DNA of 64,000 bases from positions 372,001 through 436,000 of the forward strand of contig CAWHJF010000016.1 of the NCBI GenBank assembly GCA_963829575.1. Direction: 5' to 3'. Under the pieces are notes generated by a model that worked only from the letters and a program-made list of their open reading frames with translations, was not told where the DNA came from and made no database searches. Position 1 is the stretch's first letter; each line of letters opens with the position of its first letter. Positions 17,154 through 29,898 of this stretch are shown in pieces. The translations under genes were made by a program, and so were the position numbers. The stretch comes from KACC-23026 sp963829575. GTDB taxonomy: Bacteria > Bacillota > Bacilli > Bacillales > Sporolactobacillaceae.

Positions 17154-17202
17154 GTTTGCCAATCTTTTTGTAGCGCTTGTTCCTTTTTTTGGACAAAAGC
17201 TC

Positions 17203-17229
17203 ACGTTTTTCAAAAAAATCCATATGATA
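17203..17229 (+). promoter_or_regulatory. Possible sigma-K promoter
   Basis: AC (17203-17204), 16-base spacer, CATATGATA (17221-17229), which fits the mother-cell sigma-K pattern AC-N16-CATANNNTA. It lies 54 bases before the glycine-rich small gene. Confidence 0.4.
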
Positions 17230-17283
17230 GCACTATAAGGGTCTCGTACTCTTATCAATTCAAAACAGCCAGGAGGGAGATTC

Positions 17284-17577
17284 ATGTCAGTCGATTATTA
17301 TAAAAACCTATGCCACCAACACGTTGGTCGCGCGGTTGAGATCCACACCCATGATGGCATGATCCACCATGGTATCATCGATCATGTGGATCAAACACAT
17401 GTTCATATAAGATCTTTTAATCAAGCTGGGGGAGGCCAAGGCGGATTCGCAGGTCCTGGTGGCCCTGGAATGTATGCCTTTGGTTTTGGTGCAGCAGCAG
17501 CAGGCGGTGCCCTTGGTGCTTTTACCGGTGTCGCACTCGCAAATATTGCCTTTTTCCGACCTTACCCTTATTACTAG
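17284..17577 (+). CDS. Small Sm-like glycine-rich protein, possible spore-surface protein
   Basis: 97 residues. The first half (about 5-45) reads like a small Sm-type beta fold (GRAVEIHTHDGMIHHGIIDHVD). The second half is glycine/alanine-rich (GGGQGGFAGPGGPGMYAFGF) and ends in FFRPYPYY, a tyrosine-rich tail seen in spore coat and exosporium proteins. AGGAGGGAG precedes the ATG. A sigma-K-like promoter and isolated terminator suggest a mother-cell sporulation unit. I do not recognise a named family; spore-surface location is inference. Confidence 0.55.
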   Translation: MSVDYYKNLCHQHVGRAVEIHTHDGMIHHGIIDHVDQTHVHIRSFNQAGGGQGGFAGPGGPGMYAFGFGAAAAGGALGAFTGVALANIAFFRPYPYY

Positions 17578-17586
17578 ATAAATCAA

Positions 17587-17643
17587 AAAAGAGACTGTCC
17601 CAGAAGCAAGGGGTACCCCCCTATGGGAACAGTCTCTTTTCAT
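17587..17643. terminator. Bidirectional terminator
   Basis: AAAAGAGACTGT pairs with ACAGTCTCTTTT across a loop with a smaller GGGGTA/TACCCC hairpin. T-runs occur on both strands. Confidence 0.75.
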
Positions 17644-17739
17644 TTTACAAAGTAAACCTACATTCAGCGAGGTATTACTGCCCGTTAAGGCGGGATAAAA
17701 TACAACACTGTTTAAAGATCAGATCGTTTTTTCCCGGAC

Positions 17740-20613
17740 TTACTTATTAACGCCTGCTTTAATTGGTCCCTTTGCGGATTGATGCAGAACCATCATAGCT
17801 ATAGCTGGTACGCTGACCGAACCTTGTGCGTGAGCAAGTGTCGATTCCGTCACTTTCCCATCTGTCGCATTGATGGCCCATTTACCGCTTGGCAAATTGA
17901 CCGTAACCGGTTGTTTGGTTGGATTGTATACAACCACAATATTGCCCCATTTATCGTGATTCGCATGACCGGTTAATTCAAATGCCACGGTTTGATCTGG
18001 ACTGTTTAAGAATTGTAAGTGGTCCTGAATTTCCTGGGCGGTTGTCATGCGAAAAGCAGGATGATTGCGTCTTAAATGGATTAATCCGCTGTAATAGTTA
18101 AAGACATCGGGATACTGCGCTTTTCTTGACCAATCGAATTCATTGACTTGGTCTCCTGCTTGATAACTGTTGCTGTTACCACCCTTTGTTCTTAACATCT
18201 CGGCACCGCCTTGCATGAATGGCACACCTTGAGAGGTCATAACCACCGCTTGGGCCAATTCATCCATTTTAATGCGGTCGCCTACGGAATCATTTGGATT
18301 GCTCTTTGCAATTTTATCCCATAATGTGAAGTTATCGTGACTGGTCACATAGTTAATGGTTTCACCAGGTGAAGCAGTGAAATCATTGATGCTTCCTTCT
18401 ACACCTTTTTTGATCGCATCAGTTTCTCCTGTAGCTCCTGTCGCAAATCCTTGTGCTGAAGCATCAAATACATTACCATCTAGTGCGTTGCGCAAATTGT
18501 CATTGAAGACGGCAACCCCAAGTCCTTTTTGTTGACCTTTAGTTAGCAACTGATTCGTTGGCAGTCCGGATGTCCCCCCTGTCCATGGTTCCCCGTATAT
18601 GGCGATCCCTGGGTCAATGGCATGGAGGTCTTTTGAGATCTTCGCCATCGTATCAGTACCAAGTAAGGCCATTAAATCAAAACGGAATCCATCGACATGA
18701 TACTCTTTAACCCATGTTTCAAGTGAATCGATGATGAACTTCTGAACCATTGGGCGCTCGGCTGCTATTTCATTCCCAACCCCTGAACCATTAGTATATT
18801 GGCCGGAATCATTCGTTCTGTAGTAATACTGCGGGACAATTTTATCAAAATCAGAAATTTGGGTCGCAAAAGTATGATTATACACGACATCCATATTAAC
18901 CCCGATCTGACTCTTATGAAGGGACTCTACCATTTGCTTGAATTCTGTGATCCGCGCTTTCCCACTTGCGGTTGTGGCATATTGACCTTCAGGAACATTA
19001 TAATTCCTAGGATCATATCCCCAATTGTATTGATTTTTGTTCGTTTCATCGACGCTGTTAAATTCAAAAACCGGCTGTAATTGTACATTTGTAATCCCCA
19101 ATTGTTTTAAGGAATCCAGACCTGTTTTAACATTATCAGGACCTTTTGTACCCTTTTCAGTCAACCCGAGATACTCCCCTTTGTTTTGAATACCTGATTT
19201 GGAATCGATCGAAAAATCTCGAATATGCATTTCATATATAATTTCATCTTCTATATTTTTTGGTGTCACGTGTTTATCAGATTCCCACCCATTTGGATCT
19301 GTTTTGGAGAGATCCACAATCATGCCCCTCGTTCCATTTGGTGCCGTATTTTTGGCATAAGGGTCGACTGCTTTTTGAGTAATTCCATGAACCGTAACCT
19401 GATAGAGGTAATACCAATTTGCTAGATTTTGATGAACCGAAACCGACCAAGTTCCCTTTTCTGACTTATTCATTGGGATCGACTTGGTTAGAGAACCATC
19501 CGCACTATTATAAAGTAAAAGGTTCACTTGGCTTGCTGTTGGCGCCCAAACTCTAAAGGCCGTATGAGTTGGTGAATACGTACTTCCTAGATCGTCCCCG
19601 CTATAATAATAATTAGATGAGTTGAGAACGTTTCGAGGGATAATGAGTCCTGGTTGGAAGTCGTTTGTTCCAATTGACAAAGTGTGGGTCACCTCTGGCG
19701 CTGTAGCTAGCGTTACCTTGACGAGATCTGTTGTTACCCCAGTGCCATCAGTAGGTAAGATCACATCAGGATTAGTCACGCTATCAAAGACTTTATGAGT
19801 TGATGGAACATAGGAGAAGACAACCTTTTCTCCGCCTTTTGGAACCAATAGATTGACATTGTTTGAAGGATAGGCTTCATTCCACCCATCATTAAGGGCA
19901 ACTTTGTATTGATAGGTTCCCTCTGATAAATCTGCTGAGAATTGATATAGATTACTATTGATCTTCTGTAGTTGTGTAGTATGGTCGGATGGCGACCAAT
20001 TTCCACTCGCACCTAGTTGCTTTTGAAGATCTCCAACTAGGACAGCCGTCACCGAATTAGCATCTTCAACCGAAGAAACTGGGATCGTTTTGTTTGTTGT
20101 TTGATCCGTGACTTTAAAGCCACTGCCATCAGAAGTGAGTGTCATCTTCTGATTAAGTTTCACGAGAACTTGTTTGGCAGAATCTAAATAGGCATTCGAA
20201 ACAGAAGGATTTGCAGCATGTTCTGCCGCCGACTGACTATAGAAAACCTTATCAATTCCTTGAACAAGCCAGACTTCATGCCCTTTGCTTAAATCAATGT
20301 AACGGTCACTGTCAATATCTTTCGCTTCCCAATTGCCTTTTTTCACAATGAGGCCAACCTGGGATGGATTGCCAGGTATATTCGCCTGTGCGACCTTACC
20401 GTAATTGTCTGAACCCGTAAAGTCATAACTCGATCCATTCCCATTTTTTGGCCATAGCCATAGACTCCAATCCGTATAATCATTGTTAAAACGGTAGTAG
20501 TGAATCGTCACTTGCGTGGAGTCCGCTGCCTCTACCTTATGTACCGCTTTGAACAGAGACATTGGTAAAACCAATGATAGTGTTAATAGAACAATTAATC
20601 CTTTTCTGAACAC
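17740..20613 (-). CDS. pulA: Secreted type I pullulanase
   Basis: 957 residues. A signal peptide (hydrophobic stretch to about residue 22, cleavage near VEA-AD at 30) marks an extracellular enzyme that cleaves alpha-1,6 bonds in pullulan and branched starch. Domain order: CBM41-like start (VTIHYYRF), an accessory X domain, CBM48-like (TAFRVWAPTASQVNLLLYN), then the GH13 barrel. The type I signature YNWGYDP is present, with catalytic Asp646 (GFRFD), Glu675 (YGEPW) and Asp760 (TSHD). The sequence follows the B. acidopullulyticus and P. naganoensis enzymes as I remember them. The start is GTG with AAGGAGG 8 bases upstream. Upstream LacI-type operators and a cre-like site suggest induction by maltodextrins. 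Confidence 0.95.
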   Translation of the reverse strand: MFRKGLIVLLTLSLVLPMSLFKAVHKVEAADSTQVTIHYYRFNNDYTDWSLWLWPKNGNGSSYDFTGSDNYGKVAQANIPGNPSQVGLIVKKGNWEAKDIDSDRYIDLSKGHEVWLVQGIDKVFYSQSAAEHAANPSVSNAYLDSAKQVLVKLNQKMTLTSDGSGFKVTDQTTNKTIPVSSVEDANSVTAVLVGDLQKQLGASGNWSPSDHTTQLQKINSNLYQFSADLSEGTYQYKVALNDGWNEAYPSNNVNLLVPKGGEKVVFSYVPSTHKVFDSVTNPDVILPTDGTGVTTDLVKVTLATAPEVTHTLSIGTNDFQPGLIIPRNVLNSSNYYYSGDDLGSTYSPTHTAFRVWAPTASQVNLLLYNSADGSLTKSIPMNKSEKGTWSVSVHQNLANWYYLYQVTVHGITQKAVDPYAKNTAPNGTRGMIVDLSKTDPNGWESDKHVTPKNIEDEIIYEMHIRDFSIDSKSGIQNKGEYLGLTEKGTKGPDNVKTGLDSLKQLGITNVQLQPVFEFNSVDETNKNQYNWGYDPRNYNVPEGQYATTASGKARITEFKQMVESLHKSQIGVNMDVVYNHTFATQISDFDKIVPQYYYRTNDSGQYTNGSGVGNEIAAERPMVQKFIIDSLETWVKEYHVDGFRFDLMALLGTDTMAKISKDLHAIDPGIAIYGEPWTGGTSGLPTNQLLTKGQQKGLGVAVFNDNLRNALDGNVFDASAQGFATGATGETDAIKKGVEGSINDFTASPGETINYVTSHDNFTLWDKIAKSNPNDSVGDRIKMDELAQAVVMTSQGVPFMQGGAEMLRTKGGNSNSYQAGDQVNEFDWSRKAQYPDVFNYYSGLIHLRRNHPAFRMTTAQEIQDHLQFLNSPDQTVAFELTGHANHDKWGNIVVVYNPTKQPVTVNLPSGKWAINATDGKVTESTLAHAQGSVSVPAIAMMVLHQSAKGPIKAGVNK

Positions 20614-20638
20614 GTTAAACGCCTCCTTTAAATTCCGT

Positions 20639-20650
20639 GCAATCGATTGC
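20639..20650. promoter_or_regulatory. LacI-family (MalR-like) operator in the pullulanase leader
   Basis: GCAATCGATTGC is a perfect 12-bp palindrome of the GCAANCGNTTGC type used by MalR-like regulators. It lies just upstream of the ribosome binding site, downstream of the promoter, in a roadblock position. Confidence 0.6.
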
Positions 20651-20696
20651 GCGAATTAGAATAAAAAAATTCAAAACGGCCTATACCATCTAGTTT

Positions 20697-20753
20697 TTAA
20701 ACCGCTTACATACTTAATTTTGTCATCTAAACTATGTATTGTCAAACGGTTGC
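20697..20753 (-). promoter_or_regulatory. Pullulanase promoter with cre-like and second operator
   Basis: -35 TTGACA (20740-20745), 17-base spacer, -10 CAAAAT (20717-20722). GCAACCGTTTGA (20742-20753) matches the MalR-like operator at 11 of 12 positions and overlaps the -35 box. TGTAAGCGGTTTAA (20697-20710) matches the cre consensus at 13 of 14 positions and begins at about +1. Confidence 0.65.
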
Positions 20754-20905
20754 ACATAGGTCAATTGTCATATTTATCCTACAAGAAACGCGTTTTTTGA
20801 CATTACTCTACATTTTTCTCGCTTTTTTTCTGAATGACCTTTATCAACTTATCTTTCAATCAGAGACAACTACTGGATGGCCGATGAGACTATAACAAAC
20901 GCCAA

Positions 20906-20944
20906 ATACCGCACCCCTCTGACGGTTGCAGAAAGTTGCGGTAT
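20906..20944 (-). terminator. Hairpin downstream of the RnfD-like operon
   Basis: ATACCGCA pairs with TGCGGTAT across a loop containing CCCTCTG. It follows the RnfD-like gene on the minus strand. Related hairpins occur at 40321-40360 and 49365-49405, so this is one of a dispersed family. The rest of 20614-20976 holds the pullulanase promoter and operators listed separately. Confidence 0.6.
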
Positions 20945-20976
20945 AAACGGGATGGGGACCACTTAAATACGCTCTA

Positions 20977-21804
20977 TTAACTTGACATTCTCTTACCATG
21001 TTTCATATTCTGATGTACTCTTATATTTTTTAAATCCAATCGTCTTTTAACAACATGCATGAGATTTCCAATAAATAATCCGATAAACAAATACATCAAT
21101 CCACCAAAAAATCCATAAATCAACGTTCCTATAATAGAGACCACGAGACTGAAGATGAGTTGATCTTTGTCTCTTCCGGGAGTGGTTGGCGGATCGGTCA
21201 GCATAAAAAAGCCAAAGAACAGCGTGGCATTAATAAAAGGTGGCCGGAAGGCATCTGGTATATTCTGAAAATGTAAGAGGCCTAAAACAAATAATAGAGC
21301 AAAACTGACGCCAAGGAACATTAAAACTTGGGGCAGTTTATTCACCCGATTCACGACAATATACCCACCAACTAAAAGAAAAACATTAGTCCATCCTGGC
21401 AAATCTCCAAATGCGCCCCACCAACTTTGTTGCGTGTGAAAGAGCAGGATTGAAATAAACAATCCAAAGGCTGCGGGATTAAAAATGGGTTTTTTCTTAT
21501 AGACGATAAGATGCTTGGATAAAATTGCAATAGCAGCCGTTGCCGCCACAATCCCGATTGACGTCACGGTGCCTAAGATTAACCCAATTATTAATCCCGT
21601 GATCCCCGCACCATCTGGGAAAATTCGTTTTCTTTTCTCAAAAAGAGATAAGATGACATCTAATGCGACACCCACTACGATCGCAATGATCGTTTTATAG
21701 ATTCCTAAGAAGCTCTGTGTTCCAATAGAAGCAAGGAGGAGGAACCCGATCAAGGTGATCGTGACATAATACTTCGGTGTTTTCATCCATTGTTTGATGG
21801 TCAT
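20977..21804 (-). CDS. RnfD/NqrB-like membrane protein
   Basis: 275 residues with about eight to ten hydrophobic helices. The segments KPIFNPAAFGL and FMLTDPPTTPG are hallmarks of the RnfD/NqrB membrane subunits that hold flavin and carry electrons across the membrane. It overlaps the upstream apbE gene by 4 bases, so the two are translationally coupled, and is last in an operon with an FMN-binding protein and ApbE. The remaining Rnf/Nqr subunits are absent, so this is not a sodium pump but probably the membrane half of a flavin-based electron transfer unit. The terminal acceptor is unknown. Confidence 0.85.
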   Translation of the reverse strand: MTIKQWMKTPKYYVTITLIGFLLLASIGTQSFLGIYKTIIAIVVGVALDVILSLFEKRKRIFPDGAGITGLIIGLILGTVTSIGIVAATAAIAILSKHLIVYKKKPIFNPAAFGLFISILLFHTQQSWWGAFGDLPGWTNVFLLVGGYIVVNRVNKLPQVLMFLGVSFALLFVLGLLHFQNIPDAFRPPFINATLFFGFFMLTDPPTTPGRDKDQLIFSLVVSIIGTLIYGFFGGLMYLFIGLFIGNLMHVVKRRLDLKNIRVHQNMKHGKRMSS

Positions 21805-22700
21805 AGTTGACTCCCTCCAACCCTTACCTTTTTTAATTCAGGTGTAATGAACAGCCCTCTTCCTCCTATTGTTTCAATCAATTCAGTCCCACTTTTTGAA
21901 TCGATTAGAAAAACAGCTGTAGAAAACGCATCGGCTAACATCGCAAATGGTGCAATGACACTGCAACTGATCCAAGCGTTTGGGGATTCTTGGGTTTCGG
22001 GATAAATGATGTGATGCTGACCTGGTCTTTCATCATCCTTTCTTTCGTAGCTTCCAGAGGTACAGATCGCCTCATTAGAAACCTCAACAACTTCTATAAG
22101 TTTATCTTTTTCAAAAGGATGCTGAATGCCGACCTTCCACTTATCACCATTTTCGTCTAAACCACCTGCAAATAAGTCACCGCCTGCATTAATGATAAAT
22201 CCAGGGAAATCCCTCAAAGGTTCAGCTGCCAAATCAACGGCAAAGCCCTTAGCAACGGCCCCCAAATCGATGACCATAGGCTTCTTAAACCGCACAGTTT
22301 GGGCTTGTTCATCAAGAATAATGTCTTTGTACGTCACATCAGACTCTATCCAACTCGTCATTCGTTCCCCTGTTAAATAATGCCTATTGTAGCCCAGATT
22401 CTCTAACGCTTTTCCAATTGATGGATCAAATAACCCCTCTGTGAGTTTTGCCATTTCAAGGGCAAATTTGAGCGGTTGAAAAAGATAAGGACTCACAGGA
22501 ACTGGTTCATCAATGCTCTGAGACGCGATCATCAATTCACTATCTGGCGTAAATCGACTACAAGCGTCTTCTACCTTTCTAAAAGCATCAAAAGCAAGCT
22601 CCATTCTCTTCTCAGCTTTTGCCTTGCACGTTTCATTATCAATCACGATCTGAAGATCCACAACGGTATCCATATATAGCTTTGTTTGTCTAATCATCAT
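21801..22700 (-). CDS. apbE: FAD:protein FMN transferase (ApbE family)
   Basis: 299 residues. ApbE proteins attach FMN covalently to a threonine in a (S/T)GAT motif of target proteins, using FAD. Typical blocks: TVVDLQIVID at the N terminus, CSRFTPDSEL, VIDLGAVAKGFAVD (active-site region), FIINAGGDLFAGG and the late segment AMLADAFSTAVFLI. No signal peptide or lipobox is visible, which is odd for a partner that acts outside the cell; Gram-positive members can be anchored otherwise. The start overlaps the stop of the FMN-binding gene (TAATG). The obvious substrate is the SGAT motif of that neighbour. Confidence 0.92.
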   Translation of the reverse strand: MMIRQTKLYMDTVVDLQIVIDNETCKAKAEKRMELAFDAFRKVEDACSRFTPDSELMIASQSIDEPVPVSPYLFQPLKFALEMAKLTEGLFDPSIGKALENLGYNRHYLTGERMTSWIESDVTYKDIILDEQAQTVRFKKPMVIDLGAVAKGFAVDLAAEPLRDFPGFIINAGGDLFAGGLDENGDKWKVGIQHPFEKDKLIEVVEVSNEAICTSGSYERKDDERPGQHHIIYPETQESPNAWISCSVIAPFAMLADAFSTAVFLIDSKSGTELIETIGGRGLFITPELKKVRVGGSQL

Positions 22701-23203
22701 TAGGCATTTTCTGCTTTCAATAAGGCATCTTGAACGGCACTTTGAAAGGCTTCCGTACTATAGGTGGCACCCGACACATTGTCTACTTGATCACTCTGTT
22801 TTTGCACAACTTCTTTTGGTAATCCAACGACATCGCTTTCGGAATAATGCATTTCAAAATCACTGATTTTCACATCCGCAATTTTTCCTTGTTTGATGGT
22901 TAAAGTAACCCCAATTTGCCCCCGACGATTCATACCTAACCCTTGATAGGTCCCATTTTTATATTGACTTTGAGTCTGATTTACCGACTTAGAGGGGCTG
23001 CTTGTCTTTGATTGGGGCTGCTTGCCTGACTTATGATTATGATAGTGATGATTCGTGTGGACCGATGCATCGACTTGAACAGAGGCTTGATCCGGCTGCC
23101 CAATTGCAGCGGCTTGACCAGAGGTTGAATAATAACCGGTCGCATAGATTGCGGCAACTGCTGCCGAACACAAAACCGCCCATTTCTTATCCATTTTCGT
23201 CAC
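22700..23203 (-). CDS. FMN-binding domain protein, extracytoplasmic
   Basis: 167 residues: N-terminal membrane anchor (about 8-22), a low-complexity linker rich in Ser, Thr, Gln, Lys and His (about 40-80, including HTNHHYHNHKSG), then an FMN-binding domain (about 83-165). The flavinylation motif is DNVSGATYST, with Thr147 the expected acceptor. The start is GTG, preceded by GAGGG 7 bases upstream. First gene of a three-gene operon with apbE and an RnfD-like protein; together these fit extracytoplasmic electron transfer by covalently flavinylated proteins. The His-rich linker could bind metal, which is speculation. Confidence 0.88.
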   Translation of the reverse strand: MTKMDKKWAVLCSAAVAAIYATGYYSTSGQAAAIGQPDQASVQVDASVHTNHHYHNHKSGKQPQSKTSSPSKSVNQTQSQYKNGTYQGLGMNRRGQIGVTLTIKQGKIADVKISDFEMHYSESDVVGLPKEVVQKQSDQVDNVSGATYSTEAFQSAVQDALLKAENA

Positions 23204-23369
23204 TCACGATCCCTCAATTCGATTTATAACTTTTCCATAGAAATTATATCAGAACTCTCTTAGAATTTTCTTAGAGAACTATTGGATCGAAACTAACAAT
23301 GGAAAATACTTACAGTAGGGAGCCTACTACTTGAAATTCCTTCATGACTAAACTTCTTTGACTTTACTT

Positions 23370-23515
23370 CGTGCTGGCTTGCGTAAAATCTCATTTTCTT
23401 GTCAAAAGATTTTACGCACTTTTCCTTTGTCCAGAGGTAAGATTATCGTTTTTTTATTTTTAAATTCGTGCTGGCTTGTGCGAAATCACCTGCTTTCAAC
23501 CTTGATTTTTGCGCA
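23370..23515. repeat. Two direct repeats CGTGCTGGCTTG, each with a hairpin
   Basis: CGTGCTGGCTTG occurs at 23370 and 23467. Each is followed by an inverted pair: TGCGTAAAATC with GATTTTACGCA (23380-23418) and TGCGAAATCA with TTGATTTTTGCGCA (23479-23515). The stretch 23204-23590 contains no gene that I can support. Confidence 0.6.
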
Positions 23516-23719
23516 TGTTTCCAACCTTGAAAAATTTTTTAGTCCTAAATACACAAAATAAGAACTGCTTTCCCACTTCTTTAAAAATGGAACTGCGGTT
23601 TCCAATTGCCTGTGGATCTCTTCGTCACTCGAAACCCTCGCCCAGGGTTCCATCACCCTTCGGGTGAACACCAAAAAAATAAGGAACTGTATATTAAATA
23701 CAATTCCTTATCTCTATTT

Positions 23720-23797
23720 GGCCTGGCGGCGTTCTACTCTCACAGGGGGAAGCCCCCAATTACCATCGACGCTCGAACTTAACGACCGTGTTCGGGG
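23720..23797 (-). pseudogene. Truncated 5S rRNA copy A
   Basis: Matches the 3' two thirds of the complete 5S gene from the GCCTGGCGG end through TTCGGG, but CTCTTCAGCG is changed to a 2-base-shorter form and the 5' part of the molecule is replaced by unrelated sequence. The closing helix I cannot form, so it is not expected to give functional 5S rRNA. Confidence 0.85.
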
Positions 23798-23998
23798 CTA
23801 CGGCTTCCGATTGACTGCGGATCTCTTCGTCACCTTCGCTCGTTGCGATCCTCGTGTACAACGTACACTCCGGTTCTCACTCACTTGTTTCCTCGACCTC
23901 CTTGTCACTCGAAACCCTCGCCCGGGTTCCATCACCCTTCGGGTGAACACCAAAAAAATAAGGAACTGTATATTAAATACAATTCCTTATCTCTATTT

Positions 23999-24076
23999 TG
24001 CCTGGCGGCGTTCTACTCTCACAGGGGGAAGCCCCCAATTACCATCGACGCTCGAACTTAACGACCGTGTTCGGGG
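23999..24076 (-). pseudogene. Truncated 5S rRNA copy B
   Basis: Same structure and breakpoint as copy A 279 bp away, so both arose from one truncated copy that was then duplicated. Followed by its own terminator on the minus strand. Confidence 0.85.
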
Positions 24077-24277
24077 CTGCGGCTTCCGATTGACTGCGGA
24101 TCTCTTCGTCACCTTCGCTCGTTGCGATCCTCGTGTACAACGTACACTCCGGTTCTCACTCACTTGTTTCCTCGACCTCCTTGTCACTCGAAACCCTCGC
24201 CCGGGTTCCATCACCCTTCGGGTGAACACCAAAAAAATAAGGAACTGTATATTAAATACAATTCCTTATCTCTATTT

Positions 24278-24397
24278 TGCCTGGCGGCGTTCTACTCTCA
24301 CAGGGGGAAGCCCCCAATTACCATCGACGCTGAAGAGCTTAACGACCGTGTTCGGGATGGGTACGGGTGTGACCTCTTCGCCATAACCACCAGACAA
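24278..24397 (-). rRNA. rrf: 5S ribosomal RNA
   Basis: Complete 5S with CCCGAACACGG and the 5' and 3' ends able to form helix I (TTGTCTGGTGG with CCGCCAGGCAA). It follows 23S by about 50 bases and is followed by a hairpin with TTTTTTT at 24233-24267. Confidence 0.93.
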
Positions 24398-24448
24398 GTA
24401 TTCAATTGAAGGATATCCCTTCAAAACTAGAATGAAGTGAAAAAATTA

Positions 24449-27365
<2,917 letters not shown>

Positions 27366-27618
27366 AATTAAAGATTGATTGATGTCTTGTTTCACTTCAT
27401 TATCTAGTTTTCAAGGGACATTAGAAAAACTTAGTTTAGTCGCCAAGTTTTTAATGGCGAAACCTTAGTTTTACTTATACTTTATTCTTAGAAATTTTGA
27501 CGACGTCGAGTCGTCTTCATCGCTAAAATTTTATACGTCTTAACGTATAAAAAAACTTTGAGTGTTCACACACTCAAAACCAAACAAATAACCAAAGCGC
27601 AAACGCTACGAATTGTTT

Positions 27619-29188
<1,570 letters not shown>

Positions 29189-29418
29189 GAGCAGACAATG
29201 AGTCGTCGTTAGAACGAGCCATTTCTGCTGGCGTTGCACTTTAAAGTGCAATCTTTTAAAAAGGATGTTACCATCCATAATATCGTTCGTTTAATTCCTA
29301 GCGTTTTTTCTCAAAGTTAAACTTTGACTGGCGCTTTGGTTTTTGTTTAGTTTTCAATGTGCAAAAGTTTAACTCTCAAACTTTAATTTCATTAACACCT
29401 ATCAAAGGCGACTCCTTC

Positions 29419-29447
29419 ATAATATCATATCGATAAATTGAAGTCAA
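29419..29447 (-). promoter_or_regulatory. rRNA operon promoter P2
   Basis: -35 TTGACT (29442-29447), 17-base spacer, -10 TATTAT (29419-29424), about 230 bases before 16S. Confidence 0.8.
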
Positions 29448-29501
29448 TATTTTTTGTTGTTTTTTGTCGAAATTTAGTACATCGCAGAAGCGACATTTAT
29501 T

Positions 29502-29530
29502 AATATACTACGTAATAGTATATAAGTCAA
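29502..29530 (-). promoter_or_regulatory. rRNA operon promoter P1
   Basis: -35 TTGACT (29525-29530), 17-base spacer, -10 TATATT (29502-29507). It lies 83 bases upstream of P2, a tandem layout common for Bacillus rrn operons. I see nothing definable between 29531 and 29846. Confidence 0.8.
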
Positions 29531-29846
29531 TAACCTTAGAAAAATAATAGAAGTTTTTTTAAGGTGAAAAGAAAATCCAACTTATGCATCTTAAATAGAT
29601 TGTTTCTCACCTCACCTGGAAGGTCTGATTGTACAAGTTTAATTATTTTCTTTCATAGTAGTCTTGCACAATCACTTCTATGAGAAGTTAAGTACCCAAG
29701 GAAATATAGTCCTGGTTCAATCGATGACTCACTTTTTGATCCTTTGTTAAATGTCCTTAATTAAATTTAAGCATTATAGTTTGAGTGAGACGATCACTTG
29801 CACCTCTCTAATTAAAGCAACAAAGTTTACGAAAACAGCTTTAAAC

Positions 29847-29882
29847 AAAAAGGGGTCTCAAACGTTTCCCGTCTGAGGCCCC
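29847..29882 (-). terminator. Terminator of the membrane hydrolase gene
   Basis: On the minus strand GGGGCCTCA pairs with TGAGACCCC (one bulge), followed by TTTTTGTTT. Confidence 0.75.
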
Positions 29883-29898
29883 CTCATTAAAATTTCTA

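Larger units (their letters stand above)
23592..24277 (-). repeat. 279-bp tandem repeat carrying 5S rRNA fragments and terminators
   Basis: AAGGAACTGT begins at 23681, 23960 and 24239, an exact 279-bp period. Read on the minus strand, each unit holds a 3'-part 5S copy, a terminator (AAGGAA...TTCCTT then ATTTTTTT) and a spacer of about 155 bp. The two full units appear nearly identical with only two or three differences. The last spacer (about 23592-23670) is shorter and diverged, with an internal deletion. A long plus-strand open frame across it is a shadow of the repeat. Confidence 0.9.

Noticed and set aside
23664..24386. 240-codon plus-strand open frame with internal peptide repeats
   Set aside because: It is a readthrough of the 279-bp repeat that contains antisense 5S sequence, with no ribosome binding site.
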